Assembly: GCF_002929275.1 (NCBI RefSeq)
Contig: NZ_PJIK01000012.1
Coordinates: forward strand, 1 to 64,000
DNA from: Arthrobacter sp. ZGTC131
GTDB lineage: Bacteria; Actinomycetota; Actinomycetes; Actinomycetales; Micrococcaceae
Reading direction: 5' to 3'
DNA length: 64,000 bases
Shown here: in pieces, positions 24,423-32,920 of the stretch
Layout: every line of letters starts with the position of its first letter
Position numbering within the stretch: position 1 is the stretch's first letter
The notes under the pieces: generated by a model
The model's database searches: none
Told to the model about the DNA's origin: nothing
The model's input: the letters and a program-made list of their open reading frames with translations, nothing else
Made by a program: the position numbers and the translations under genes

Positions 24423-25943
24423 ATGGCTGCGGCGCATGTCACTGAGATCGAACGGAAGTTTGACGTCAAGGATTCGGTTCTCCTACCGCCCCTGCAGGAC
24501 CTGCCCGGCGTTGACCGGGTGGAAGGGCCTGTGGAGCACCGGCTGGAGGCCGAGTACTTCGACACCGAGGACCTGCGCCTGGCAGCGGCGCAGGTAACAC
24601 TGCGCCGACGAACCGGCGGCGAAGACGCAGGATGGCACCTGAAACTGCCCTCCGGCCCGGACGAGCGGACGGAATTCCACGAACCGCTCGGGGAAGCCTC
24701 CGACGGGGTCCCCGAACCCCTCCTGAAGCTGGTGCGCGTGCACACCAGGCAGCGGGCCCTGGGCCCCGTTGCCAGGCTGGAGACCAGGCGCATCGTGCAC
24801 CGCCTCCTGAATAAAAAGGGCGCCGTTCTCGCCGACGTCAGCGATGACCAGGTGCAGGCCGAGGCGCTCAAGCCCGAACAAACCGTCCAGCACTGGCGGG
24901 AGTGGGAGATCGAACTCGTCAAGGGCTCCCGGAAACTGCTCGACGCCGGTCAGGACCTGCTGGCGGCCGCCGGCGTCCGGCCCTCCGCCCACCGTTCCAA
25001 GCTTGCCCGCGCGCTGGGCCGGGATCCGCAGGAAACCGAAGATGCCGCCCCGCAACCCAAACCCAAGAGCCCTGCGGCGGACGTCGTGCTTGCCTACCTT
25101 TGGGAGCAGGTCCGGGAGCTCAAGGCCCAGGACCCCCTCGTGCGCCTGGACACATCGGATGCGGTGCACAAGATGCGCGTGGCCACCCGTAGGATGCGCT
25201 CACTGCTGGCTACGTACCGGAAGCTGCTGAAAGACGCTGAGGCGGTGAATTCCCTCCGGAGTGAACTGAAGTGGCTGGCCGGCGTGCTCGGCGAGGCCCG
25301 TGACGCCGAGGTCATGCATGCCCGGCTCAAGGACATGATCGCGGAGGAACCGGGAGAGCTCGTCATGGGACCGGTCCTCCGTCGGGTCGATCTTGAGCTC
25401 GGTGCCGACTACCAAAAGGCCCACACCAAGGTACTGGAATCACTGGATGGGCGGCGCTACTTCCGTCTCCTCGATGCCCTGGAGTCGCTGCTGGCCGCCC
25501 CGCCCCTGGCGCCGCTCGCTTCCAAACCGGCACGCAAGGTGATCCCGCGGCTGATCCAGCGGGACGTGAAACGCCTACGCACGGCGGTTCTGGAAGCAAC
25601 GAGACATCCTGCCGGCACCGGTGACCACCCGGCCCTGCATGAGGCGCGGAAAGACGGCAAGCGCCTGCGGTACGCCGCCGAAGCCGCAACGCCCGTGAAT
25701 CCCAAGAGCGCCGGCCAACTGGCCGATGCAGCCCACCGCGTACAGAAGGTCCTCGGTGATCACCAGGACAGCGTCGTCACCCGCGACCTCTTGCGCCGGC
25801 TCGGCGCCGAGGCCTTCGTTCAAGGCGAGAACGGATTCAGCTATGGCCGCCTGCACGCCCTCGAGCAATCCATCGCTTTGGAATCGGAAGCCCGCTTTCA
25901 CCGCGAGTGGAAGAAATTTCCCTCCGGATCATTGACCAAATAG
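24423..25943 (+). CDS. CYTH-CHAD domain protein (polyphosphate-associated)
   Basis: 506 residues from ATG (MAAAHVTEIERKF). N-terminal CYTH domain, about 1-200: the ExExK signature EIERKFDV at residues 8-15, then LEAEYFDTEDLRL and WHLKLPSG, forming the triphosphate tunnel. C-terminal CHAD domain, about 215-500: VHKMRVATRRMRSLLATYR and LHEARKDGKRLRYAAEA are the two conserved His/Arg helices. CYTH hydrolyses triphosphates; CHAD binds inorganic polyphosphate and directs proteins to granules. It is 1.5 kb from a PPK2 gene, which supports a polyphosphate role. Confidence 0.92.
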   Translation: MAAAHVTEIERKFDVKDSVLLPPLQDLPGVDRVEGPVEHRLEAEYFDTEDLRLAAAQVTLRRRTGGEDAGWHLKLPSGPDERTEFHEPLGEASDGVPEPLLKLVRVHTRQRALGPVARLETRRIVHRLLNKKGAVLADVSDDQVQAEALKPEQTVQHWREWEIELVKGSRKLLDAGQDLLAAAGVRPSAHRSKLARALGRDPQETEDAAPQPKPKSPAADVVLAYLWEQVRELKAQDPLVRLDTSDAVHKMRVATRRMRSLLATYRKLLKDAEAVNSLRSELKWLAGVLGEARDAEVMHARLKDMIAEEPGELVMGPVLRRVDLELGADYQKAHTKVLESLDGRRYFRLLDALESLLAAPPLAPLASKPARKVIPRLIQRDVKRLRTAVLEATRHPAGTGDHPALHEARKDGKRLRYAAEAATPVNPKSAGQLADAAHRVQKVLGDHQDSVVTRDLLRRLGAEAFVQGENGFSYGRLHALEQSIALESEARFHREWKKFPSGSLTK

Positions 25944-25961
25944 GAGCCGGCGGGGGCGCTG

Positions 25962-26126
25962 CTAATCCAGCAAGGAAACAGTGACCGGGCGGCGCCGCCA
26001 CAATTCTGTCTGCTCCGCCAATTCGGCCAGCCGGTGCGCGCGGGCGGACTCCGCGGGCGTGAACGGTGCCTGTGGACGCGAAAAGTACAGGGGCACAAGC
26101 CCGGGCTCTGCCTTCGCACGTGCCAC
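25962..26126 (-). CDS. Possible small protein (54 aa) antisense to the ybdK upstream region
   Basis: A minus-strand frame from GTG to TAG with a protein-like composition: LVPLYFSRPQAPFTPAESAR, then AHRLAELAEQTELWRRRP. No clear ribosome site is seen and no family recognised. The frame is open upstream too, so the true start is uncertain. It lies in a 257-bp gap between two plus-strand genes. Confidence 0.3.
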   Translation of the reverse strand: MARAKAEPGLVPLYFSRPQAPFTPAESARAHRLAELAEQTELWRRRPVTVSLLD

Positions 26127-26200
26127 GCCACTCGAGGCGGGCAGGAGCTGACACCGGCACGCTGTCCTAGACCGGCACTTTCATCGTCCACACTTATCAC

Positions 26201-27334
26201 GTGCGTACTTTTGGTGTTGAGGAAGAATTCCTGATCGTGGACCCCCGTAACGGCAGTCCCCTGCCCTTGGCCGGAGAAATGCTGCGGCTCCACGACCCCG
26301 GCCGCCAGGCGCTGAACCACCCTTTGCCCCTGCCTGTGCTGGCTGTCGAGCTGCAGCAGGAACAACTCGAAGTCATCACCCGCCCGCACAGCAGTCTGAG
26401 CGGACTCGCCGCCGAGATACGGGCAGGCCGGTTGTATGCAGACTCACTCGCCCGGAAGGCGGGCGCGAGGATTGCAGCCCTGGCCACGTCCCCGACGCCG
26501 GTCACGCCCCTTGCCACTCGCGGCGACCGCTACGACGCGCTGGTGGAGAAATTTGCCCTGACGGCGCGGGAGCAGCTGACGGGCGGCTACCACGTCCACG
26601 TTTCCGTCGCTTCGGATGAGGAAGGCGTCGGGGTCTTGGACCGGATCAGGTCCTGGCTGCCGCCCCTCATCGCCCTGAGCTCGAATTCCCCGTTCTGGAA
26701 CGGCGCTGACACCGGTTATGCCAGCTTCCGCACCCAGGCCTGGAACCGGTGGTCGTCCGCAGGGCCGACTGACGTTTTCGGCTCGGCCGAGGCATACCAC
26801 GCAATGGTGGCAGGGCTGTCGGGCACCGGGGTCGTCACCAGCCCCGACTTCGACGCGCGTCTGTCCGTCCGCCACCCGACGGTCGAGATCCGGGTGTCAG
26901 ATGTTTGTCTGGACGCCCGGGACGCCGCTTTGATTGCGGCCCTGGTGCGGGCCTTGGTGGAGACCGCCGCCAGGGAATGGGAGGCCGGGCAGGCACCGGA
27001 CTTGGTTCCAGCCGCGATCCTGCGCCAGGGCGCCTGGCGAGCCAGCCGGTTCGGCCTGCACGGGGACCTGCTCCATCCGGTGAGGCACACCCCGGATACG
27101 GCCAGTAACGTCGTTGCCGCTCTTCACGCGCACGTCCGGGATGCCCTCGACGAGACCGCGGACGCAGCTTACGTCGAGCAGTCCCTGCAAAGGATCCTCA
27201 GCCTCGGCACGGGGGCTAGCCGGCAGCGGCAGGCTTACGGGCGCAACGGCAGCCTGGCCGACGTCATCACGCATGCCATCGACGTTACCCACGGGGCAGC
27301 CGCCGATCACCAACTCGAGGAACGACTCGTTTAA
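26201..27334 (+). CDS. YbdK-type carboxylate-amine ligase (GCS2 family)
   Basis: 377 residues from GTG. ATP-grasp-like glutamate-cysteine ligase type 2 fold: TFGVEEEFLIVDP at the start carries the acidic metal-binding residues, LAVELQQEQLEVITRPHSSL, then GGYHVHVSV, LSSNSPFWNG and HPTVEIRVSDVCLDARDAAL. YbdK proteins make a gamma-glutamyl bond with ATP; physiological substrates are mostly unknown, and actinobacterial relatives include EgtA (gamma-glutamylcysteine for mycothiol or ergothioneine). No egt or msh genes are adjacent. Confidence 0.88.
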   Translation: MRTFGVEEEFLIVDPRNGSPLPLAGEMLRLHDPGRQALNHPLPLPVLAVELQQEQLEVITRPHSSLSGLAAEIRAGRLYADSLARKAGARIAALATSPTPVTPLATRGDRYDALVEKFALTAREQLTGGYHVHVSVASDEEGVGVLDRIRSWLPPLIALSSNSPFWNGADTGYASFRTQAWNRWSSAGPTDVFGSAEAYHAMVAGLSGTGVVTSPDFDARLSVRHPTVEIRVSDVCLDARDAALIAALVRALVETAAREWEAGQAPDLVPAAILRQGAWRASRFGLHGDLLHPVRHTPDTASNVVAALHAHVRDALDETADAAYVEQSLQRILSLGTGASRQRQAYGRNGSLADVITHAIDVTHGAAADHQLEERLV

Positions 27335-27423
27335 CAACTCCCGAACCGGGACGAAGACACCGCCCTCGCAAGCTCGGGCTGAGTCGTCGGGGACCTACCG
27401 GGTAAGCGTCCGAATGATCAGGA

Positions 27424-28359
27424 TCAGTCGCCGACGGCTTCGCGGCCACGACGCACAATGAGCGGGTCGGAGTCATATACGACCGAGGTGTCCTTGTCGT
27501 CGTAGTCGAACTGATTGAGGAAGAAGCGAATGGCGTTGATCCGCCCCCGCTTCTTGTCGTTCGACTTGATGGTGGTCCACGGCGCGTGGTCCGAGTCGGT
27601 GCGCAGGAACGTCTGCTCCTTGGCTTCCGTATAGTCATCCCACCGGTCCAGGGAGGCAAGGTCCACGGGTGAGAGCTTCCAGCGCCGAACCGGGTCAATT
27701 TGGCGGATCGCGAAGCGCGTTCGTTGCTCGTGACGGGTGACCGAAAACCAGAACTTGCACAGGTGGACCCCGGAATCCACCAGCATTTTCTCGAAGAGCG
27801 GCGCCTGCCCCATGAAGGTGCGATACTCGTCGTCGGTGCAAAACCCCATGACCCGTTCCACATTCGCCCGGTTGTACCAGGAGCGGTCGAACAACACGAT
27901 TTCTCCGGCCGTGGGCAGGTGCTGGACGTAGCGCTGGAAGTACCACTGGCCCTGTTCACGATCGGACGGTTTGCCCAGCGCCACGGTCCGGGCCGAACGG
28001 GGATCCAGATGCTCGGTGAAGCGCTTAATGGTCCCGCCCTTGCCGGCAGCGTCACGGCCCTCGAAAACGATCACGTTCTTGAGGCCGAGATCCTGGCCCC
28101 AGTACTGGAACTTCAGCAGTTCCACCTGCAGGCGGTATTTGTCCAGCTCGTATTCCTCCCGGGACATCCGCTCGTGGTAGGGATAATCCTCCCGCCACGT
28201 CTCCACCGCGGAGCCTCCCGGGTCGATGAGCTCCGGGTCCTCGCCTTGCCCGCCCCGCACTGTGTAGCCCAGCGTCACGAGACGATCTATGGCCTCGCGC
28301 AGGTTGTCCCTGACCCACCACGGATCTCCGGGCGTCCATGGGCTGCCTGCCTGCGCCAT
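27424..28359 (-). CDS. ppk2: Polyphosphate kinase 2 (PPK2, class I)
   Basis: 311 residues. P-loop kinase fold: VIVFEGRDAAGKGGTIKRF (Walker A), then REQGQWYFQRYVQHLP, IVLFDRSWYNRANVERVMGF (Walker B region), and a lid with VTRHEQRTRFAIRQIDPV. It transfers phosphate between polyphosphate and nucleotides (for class I, GDP/ADP to GTP/ATP). It is convergent with the YbdK-type gene, with the CYTH-CHAD protein just beyond; together these suggest a phosphate-reserve locus. Confidence 0.93.
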   Translation of the reverse strand: MAQAGSPWTPGDPWWVRDNLREAIDRLVTLGYTVRGGQGEDPELIDPGGSAVETWREDYPYHERMSREEYELDKYRLQVELLKFQYWGQDLGLKNVIVFEGRDAAGKGGTIKRFTEHLDPRSARTVALGKPSDREQGQWYFQRYVQHLPTAGEIVLFDRSWYNRANVERVMGFCTDDEYRTFMGQAPLFEKMLVDSGVHLCKFWFSVTRHEQRTRFAIRQIDPVRRWKLSPVDLASLDRWDDYTEAKEQTFLRTDSDHAPWTTIKSNDKKRGRINAIRFFLNQFDYDDKDTSVVYDSDPLIVRRGREAVGD

Positions 28360-28464
28360 CCGGTTCTCCTTCCGGCATCGCCAAAGCTCGACGGCAGTCT
28401 AACAGGACAGGCCATCGAGCCGTAGAGGCCAATTCTTTACGGTCCACGCAAGCACTTGCGGGAA

Positions 28465-28851
28465 TCAGCCGATCGCAAGAATCAGGTAGAGGACGGTGAG
28501 TACCAGCGCGGTGGGCGTCATGACGAGGCGCTCCGGCTTGCTGCGGGAGATCCCGTTCATGATCACGCCGAGGGCGAAGTACGCCGTCAGCACCCACATG
28601 AAGATCGAAGTGACAGTCTCGCTGCCCAACAGGGGCGCCATGCCGGCTTCTGCGAGCGCCGCGTACCCGAAAAGAGCGTAAAGGACGATTGAAAGTGCAC
28701 TTCCGGCCCGGAGCTTGGCCGGCAGGACATCGTGCTGTCCTCCCCAAGCAAATCTTCCAAGACGCGCGCCGCCGATAAGGGCTCCTTGAAAGACGGCCAG
28801 TCCGGCCAGGATGGCGCAGGCGGCAAACGCGGCTAACTGGTCCAACAGCAT
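28465..28851 (-). CDS. Four-span membrane protein
   Basis: 128 residues from ATG (MLLDQLAAFAACAIL). Start chosen because GGAAGATGGGG precedes it. Four hydrophobic segments: residues ~5-25, ~48-70, ~78-98 and ~105-127; the connecting segment carries GGQHDVLPAKLRAGSA. It is a small integral membrane protein of unknown function, similar in layout to DoxX- or DUF-type four-helix proteins but without their motifs. It lies upstream of, and on the same strand as, ppk2. Confidence 0.65.
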   Translation of the reverse strand: MLLDQLAAFAACAILAGLAVFQGALIGGARLGRFAWGGQHDVLPAKLRAGSALSIVLYALFGYAALAEAGMAPLLGSETVTSIFMWVLTAYFALGVIMNGISRSKPERLVMTPTALVLTVLYLILAIG

Positions 28852-29040
28852 AACGACCCCATCTTCCTGTCTTTTTAAGACAATCTCCGTACCTGCCGAT
28901 CGCCGAACACTCGTCAGGCAGCCGGGCGCACCCTTAGGTGTCACAGGAGCTAGCTGTAGCAGCGCAAGATTAACAGTCGGCGTCGGCGGTCTCGTTCAGC
29001 CCCGGGGTCCTTCGGGGCGGAAATAAGTACAGTTAGCGGA

Positions 29041-29739
29041 ATGAAAGACGATGGACAGGAGGCTCAGGTGGCCGGGACGACTGTGGCCGAGGTGATGGCC
29101 GAACTGGCCGAGCTCGAGGATCCGCGGGCACGCGAGGTGAACGAGAAGCATGGTGACGACCACGGTGTGAACCTCAGCAAACTTCGTGCGCTTGCTAAGC
29201 GGCTGAAGACGCAGCACGAATTCGCGCGCCAGCTCTGGGCGACGGGTGACACCCCGGCGAAACTGCTGGCGATCCTGATCTGCCGCCCGAAGGCGTTCGA
29301 TCGTGACGAGCTGGACGTCATGCTGCGCGCGGCGCGCACACCCAAGGTGCACGACTGGCTCGTGAACTACGTGGTGAAGAAGAGCCCGCACGCCGAAGAG
29401 CTGCGCCTGGCCTGGTCCGCCGATCCGGATCCCGTGCTGGCGAGCGCCGGCTGGGCACTGACCACCGAACGCGTGGCCAGGAAGCCCGAGGGCCTCGACC
29501 TCGCAGGACTGCTCGACGTCATCGAGGCGGAGATGAGAGATGCACCGGATCGCCTGCAGTGGGCGATGAACCACTGCCTGGCTCAGATCGGGATCGAGCA
29601 CGCGGAGCAGCGCTCCCGTGCCGTCGACATCGGTGAGCGCCTGGAGGTGCTCAAGGACTACCCGACTCCCCCGAACTGCACGTCGCCGTTCGCGCCCGTC
29701 TGGATCAACGAGATGGTGCGCCGACAGGGCGGAAAGTAG
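29041..29739 (+). CDS. AlkD-like DNA alkylation-repair (HEAT-repeat) protein
   Basis: 232 residues, ATG start. Helical throughout, with HEAT-like repeats of the AlkD/AlkC group: LSKLRALAKRLKTQHEFARQ, ARQLWATGDTPAKLLAILIC, VHDWLVNYVVKKSPHAEELR and WAMNHCLAQIGIEHAEQRSR. AlkD is a DNA glycosylase removing 3-methyl/7-methyl purines. The catalytic Asp/Trp/Arg set cannot be confirmed by eye, so a non-glycosylase relative is possible. Single-gene unit. Confidence 0.8.
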   Translation: MKDDGQEAQVAGTTVAEVMAELAELEDPRAREVNEKHGDDHGVNLSKLRALAKRLKTQHEFARQLWATGDTPAKLLAILICRPKAFDRDELDVMLRAARTPKVHDWLVNYVVKKSPHAEELRLAWSADPDPVLASAGWALTTERVARKPEGLDLAGLLDVIEAEMRDAPDRLQWAMNHCLAQIGIEHAEQRSRAVDIGERLEVLKDYPTPPNCTSPFAPVWINEMVRRQGGK

Positions 29740-29755
29740 GGAGGACCGGCCCCGG

Positions 29756-30019
29756 CTATGTTTGCGGCGATGCCGCGCCGAAGAACCGCGCTTCCGGCCC
29801 GGAGGGGGGTGCCTCCCGGGCTTTGTCCGCGATGAAGTCCCGGTCGTCCTGCGAAAGGGGTGTGCCCCCGTGGCGGTCACGATCCGCCGGCCGGTCGGTC
29901 TCTTTACAGATGATGGCTGCTATGGTCCGCGGCAGGACCATGGATCCGGGGTGGTCGGTGAGCCATCGCTGCGTAGAGGGTGTGAGCTTGTCCCAATTGC
30001 CCCTGATGTCCATCTCCAT
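29756..30019 (-). CDS. Hypothetical protein
   Basis: 87 residues from the ATG set by GGAAGG upstream (MEMDIRGNWDKL). It contains RGNWDKLTPSTQRWLTDHPG, then MVLPRTIAAIICKETD, TPLSQDDRDFIADKAREA. No membrane span; soluble and charged. Looks like a short actinobacterial unknown. Lies convergent with the AlkD-like gene and separated from it by 16 bp. Confidence 0.6.
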   Translation of the reverse strand: MEMDIRGNWDKLTPSTQRWLTDHPGSMVLPRTIAAIICKETDRPADRDRHGGTPLSQDDRDFIADKAREAPPSGPEARFFGAASPQT

Positions 30020-30190
30020 TGATGTTGCCTTCCTAGGCTGGTCGGGCATTTGCATCCCGGCGCAGGCGAGCGGGTCGCGCCCAGCGTACCCCCGTTTCCG
30101 GATAAGGAGAAGGGAACAACAACCGGTCTGACAGACGGACCGCAGATAACAATGGGCCCGGGGCCAATGGCGTCCGTGGCTGCCGTGGAA

Positions 30191-30946
30191 TTATCGGCTA
30201 GAACCTGCCTGTGCGGCGTAGGCGGTGGCCTGCTCGCGCACGTGGTCCACATAGGAATCAGACTGGTTGTAGGAGTAGACAGCATCCGTCCAGCCCCGGG
30301 CAGTGGTGAGGTCACGGCCGCCGACGCACAGGTACGAGGCCGCACTCAGGGCGGCATCGTCGATATTGAGCGGGTCGGATTCTCCGTCGCCGTTCCCGTC
30401 CCGCCCTGCCATCTGCCAGGTGGTGGGAATGAACTGCATTGGTCCGACGGCGTGGTCCCAGATAGCATCGCCGTCCAGGACGCCGTCGTCCGTATCAGGG
30501 ATGGCGGCAAAACCCTCACCGTTGAGGCTGGGGCCGACAATGGGCCGGCTTGCCTGCCCGGCCGGAGTCAGGCTTCCGCCGCCGTAAGTTCCGTGGGCGG
30601 ATTCCACGAAGCCGATGGCCGCCACCGTGTTCCACCCGATCCCGCAGGTCGGAGAGGCGGCGTTGGCCAGCCCGGCCGCGGCCGCATAGGCCCGGAGCGC
30701 CCGGACGGGTATGTCGGTCCGGGCGGCAGTCCGGGCAAGCCACTTGGCGTCAAAGCTGCCCGGGGTGATGTTCACGGCCGGGTCGCTGTTGGTCGACAGC
30801 ACTTCCAGTTTCGCCTCCGATCGGGGCGGTGGCGGATTGACCCCGATGGTCTCCGCACCCGACACCCGGAGTGCCCAGAAGGTGAGACCGGTAATGACGA
30901 AGAATGCGACAAGGATAAGGACTGCCAGGCGTTTCAGACGGAGCAT
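30191..30946 (-). CDS. Lytic murein transglycosylase-like protein
   Basis: 251 residues. An N-terminal hydrophobic span (residues ~8-28, RLAVLILVAFFVITGLTFW) anchors or exports it. The SLT/MltB-type domain has CGIGWNTVAAIGFVESAHGT with the catalytic Glu, then AVGPMQFIPTTWQ, GRDGNGDGESDPLNIDDAAL (a calcium-like loop) and AVYSYNQSDSYV. It cleaves peptidoglycan at the cell surface. The start lies 3 bp after the stop of a 43-codon frame upstream, suggesting coupled translation. Confidence 0.9.
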   Translation of the reverse strand: MLRLKRLAVLILVAFFVITGLTFWALRVSGAETIGVNPPPPRSEAKLEVLSTNSDPAVNITPGSFDAKWLARTAARTDIPVRALRAYAAAAGLANAASPTCGIGWNTVAAIGFVESAHGTYGGGSLTPAGQASRPIVGPSLNGEGFAAIPDTDDGVLDGDAIWDHAVGPMQFIPTTWQMAGRDGNGDGESDPLNIDDAALSAASYLCVGGRDLTTARGWTDAVYSYNQSDSYVDHVREQATAYAAQAGSSR

Positions 30947-30949
30947 GGT

Positions 30950-31081
30950 CTAGCTGAACCGTCCCGCGGGCATCCCGGTCCTGGGCGTTGGCTTACCGGC
31001 ATCCGGGGGTTTCGCGGGCTGCAGCGCCTCCATGGAAGCGTACCGGACGTCGGATCGGACTTCGTCGTAAGCGGTTGCCAC
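30950..31081 (-). CDS. Short leader-like protein upstream of the transglycosylase (43 aa)
   Basis: A GTG frame, VATAYDEVRSDVRYASMEAL, continuing with a Pro/Lys-rich tail (AKPPDAGKPTPRTGMPAG). GGAAAGAG precedes the start. The N-terminus resembles the small actinobacterial DUF4193 proteins (MATDYD...) but the tail is shortened and different. Its TAG is 3 bp before the transglycosylase ATG, so the two genes are probably coupled, which argues for real translation. Function unknown. Confidence 0.45.
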   Translation of the reverse strand: MATAYDEVRSDVRYASMEALQPAKPPDAGKPTPRTGMPAGRFS

Positions 31082-31333
31082 GTGGGTGTTTCTCTTTCCG
31101 GGTGTGTTGTCTGACCCGGAAAGCAACCTACACCATTGCATAGACAAACCTTGGCGCGAGGCCCACCGGACACCCGCCCATGGCGCGGATTTTGGACTGG
31201 CCAGAGCCACCGAGGTCCGGATCCCGCCGGGTATCCGCGCCCATACCCGTCTGCCGTGCCCCGGTCCTATACTCGATGCACCGGCGGATCACTGCAGTCG
31301 CAGCGACGGTAGCGGAGAAAGGTCGCGGTCACC

Positions 31334-31564
31334 GTGGTCAGGAATCCATTCAGTCACGCCAAGCATGGGCATGACGATCAGTCGAAGACCGGGACGCACC
31401 ATCGTTCCTGGCTTCAGCGCGAAAACGACGCCATCAGCCACGGCAAGAGCAGCCTGTTTTTTATCGCTCACGAAACTCCGCCGCCGCCGTCGGCGACGTG
31501 CCTTCAGGGACACGAAATCCTGCCTGGGGAAACTACCTGCAGCAAAGGCCATCCCATCGGCTAA
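31334..31564 (+). CDS. Possible small protein with a double CxxGH zinc-knuckle-like end
   Basis: 76 residues from GTG, with AGAAAGG 11 nt upstream. The end reads ATCLQGHEILPGETTCSKGH, that is CxxGH-x8-CxxGH, a paired Cys/His arrangement like a zinc ribbon or knuckle; the middle is basic and low-complexity. No family is recognised. It lies alone in a 500-bp region otherwise without genes. It may be a true small metal-binding protein or a chance frame; the paired motif is the reason to keep it. Confidence 0.4.
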   Translation: MVRNPFSHAKHGHDDQSKTGTHHRSWLQRENDAISHGKSSLFFIAHETPPPPSATCLQGHEILPGETTCSKGHPIG

Positions 31565-31578
31565 GAGGCAGGCGCCGG

Positions 31579-32172
31579 TCACCCCTGAACGTCAGCCATG
31601 ACCCGTTCGCCGTTGAAGTATTCGAGCTCCCAGCCGTCAACGGCATGGTGGTGGGCCAGGTTGAGCACGGCGTTGTCGATGCTCGTCAGGGTACGGCCGA
31701 CTGCGCGGCTAAGGCTCAGGCGCAGCAGCGTGCCGTGGGCGACCACCAGGACGCGGCCGCCGCGGAACTCCTCGGCCAGCGCTTCCAGCGCTTCCAGCGC
31801 GGCCAGCCCGCGGGAGCCTGCCTCGTCTTCGCTTTCTGCGCCGCGGAAACCGCCGGGGATGCGCAGGGCGTCCAGTTCGGGGCCGTCCTGCATGCCTCCC
31901 GCGGGTCCGAAGCTGCGCTCGGCGAGGTCCGGCAGGCGCCGGTCGACGCCGAGCCCCAGTCCGGCGGCGATCAGGTCGGCAGTTTCCGCGGCGCGGCTCA
32001 GCGGCGAGGACACGATCGCATCCCACTCGTAGTCGGACAGGACGGCGACGGCGTCGCGCGCCTGGCCGCGGCCGACGTCGTTAAGCGGAATGTCGGTGGA
32101 TCCCTGCAGCCGGCGCTGCGCATTCCAGTCTGTCTGGCCGTGGCGGACAAGGGCTAGCGTCGTTAGGGTCAT
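31579..32172 (-). CDS. Histidine-phosphatase-superfamily protein (phosphoglycerate-mutase-like)
   Basis: 197 residues from the ATG with GGAAGG upstream. Signature LALVRHGQTDWNAQRRLQG at the start holds the phosphohistidine RHG; later VSSPLSRAAETADLIAAGLG and VLVVAHGTLLRLSLSRAVG give the second catalytic His. It is a cytoplasmic phosphatase of broad or unknown specificity rather than glycolytic mutase, judging by its length and divergence. The cyclodeaminase-like gene lies 45 bp upstream on the same strand. Confidence 0.9.
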   Translation of the reverse strand: MTLTTLALVRHGQTDWNAQRRLQGSTDIPLNDVGRGQARDAVAVLSDYEWDAIVSSPLSRAAETADLIAAGLGLGVDRRLPDLAERSFGPAGGMQDGPELDALRIPGGFRGAESEDEAGSRGLAALEALEALAEEFRGGRVLVVAHGTLLRLSLSRAVGRTLTSIDNAVLNLAHHHAVDGWELEYFNGERVMADVQG

Positions 32173-32217
32173 GCCTTCCATTCTCCGGCACAGCGGAGAC
32201 CGGTCCGTCACGCCGTA

Positions 32218-32877
32218 TTAGACGGCGTCGGTCGGAGCGGCCCGGTGATCGATCTCGGCGGTCAGTTCGTCGATCCGATCCAGTGCGGCATTAAGGTGCT
32301 CCACCGTCGCCCACAGGGCCGGATGCTCTTCGCGGACGCGTTCGAGCGTGGCGCCGGCTGATGTGAGCGCGGCGAGATCGAAACTCACATTTGTGCGCGC
32401 CCCCGTTACCGCTGCCCTGAGGGCACCGAACGCGACGACGACATCGGCGATGAGCGCCGGGTTGCCGTTGGAGGCGAGCCACCCCAGGTCCCCGATGGCA
32501 TCGATGGCCCGCTCGCCCAGCACGGCGGATGCCTTGGCGGCCTCGACGGAGGCCCGGCGTATCGCGTCCTCGCGGTCCGGCCCCGGCTCCAGGCGAAACG
32601 CCGCCCCGAAAGCCTGGGATGCCGATGCGTCGTCATCGGCCAGCCGAAGAGCGGCTTCCCGGAGTGAACGCGCCCGGGCGCGAACATTGGCGAGCTCCGT
32701 GCGCTCGTGCTCCTCAGGTTCCGTATAGCCGGCAACCATCGAGGTCAGTGACGCAGCGACGGCAAGCATCAGCCCCGCCCCGGCCCCGCCGCCTGGCGAA
32801 CCGATGGACTCTGCCAAAGCCCGCGTCCAGTCCTCAACCGTCGAGCCTTGCGTAGTTACCGCTTCAGAGTCAGCCAT
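32218..32877 (-). CDS. Cyclodeaminase/cyclohydrolase-family protein (FtcD C-terminal type)
   Basis: 219 residues. Five-helix-type fold with the recognisable SIGSPGGGAGAGLMLAVAAS early glycine-rich turn, then LREAALRLADDDASASQAFG and ERAIDAIGDLGWLASNGNPA. The family includes formiminotetrahydrofolate cyclodeaminase and methenyl-THF cyclohydrolase, which act in one-carbon metabolism. No folate or histidine-degradation gene is nearby, so the substrate is not fixed. The histidine-phosphatase gene follows on the same strand after 45 bp. Confidence 0.8.
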   Translation of the reverse strand: MADSEAVTTQGSTVEDWTRALAESIGSPGGGAGAGLMLAVAASLTSMVAGYTEPEEHERTELANVRARARSLREAALRLADDDASASQAFGAAFRLEPGPDREDAIRRASVEAAKASAVLGERAIDAIGDLGWLASNGNPALIADVVVAFGALRAAVTGARTNVSFDLAALTSAGATLERVREEHPALWATVEHLNAALDRIDELTAEIDHRAAPTDAV

Positions 32878-32920
32878 GACACCAAGTGTGCCCTTTAGTC
32901 GGCCTGCCGCACGAGCAGCG

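Noticed and set aside
31082-31578. Arg-rich minus-strand frame (31289-31582) as a gene
   Set aside because: It begins in the end of the phosphatase gene's downstream region, has a low-complexity poly-Arg segment and no ribosome site; the plus-strand frame with the CxxGH pair is preferred.
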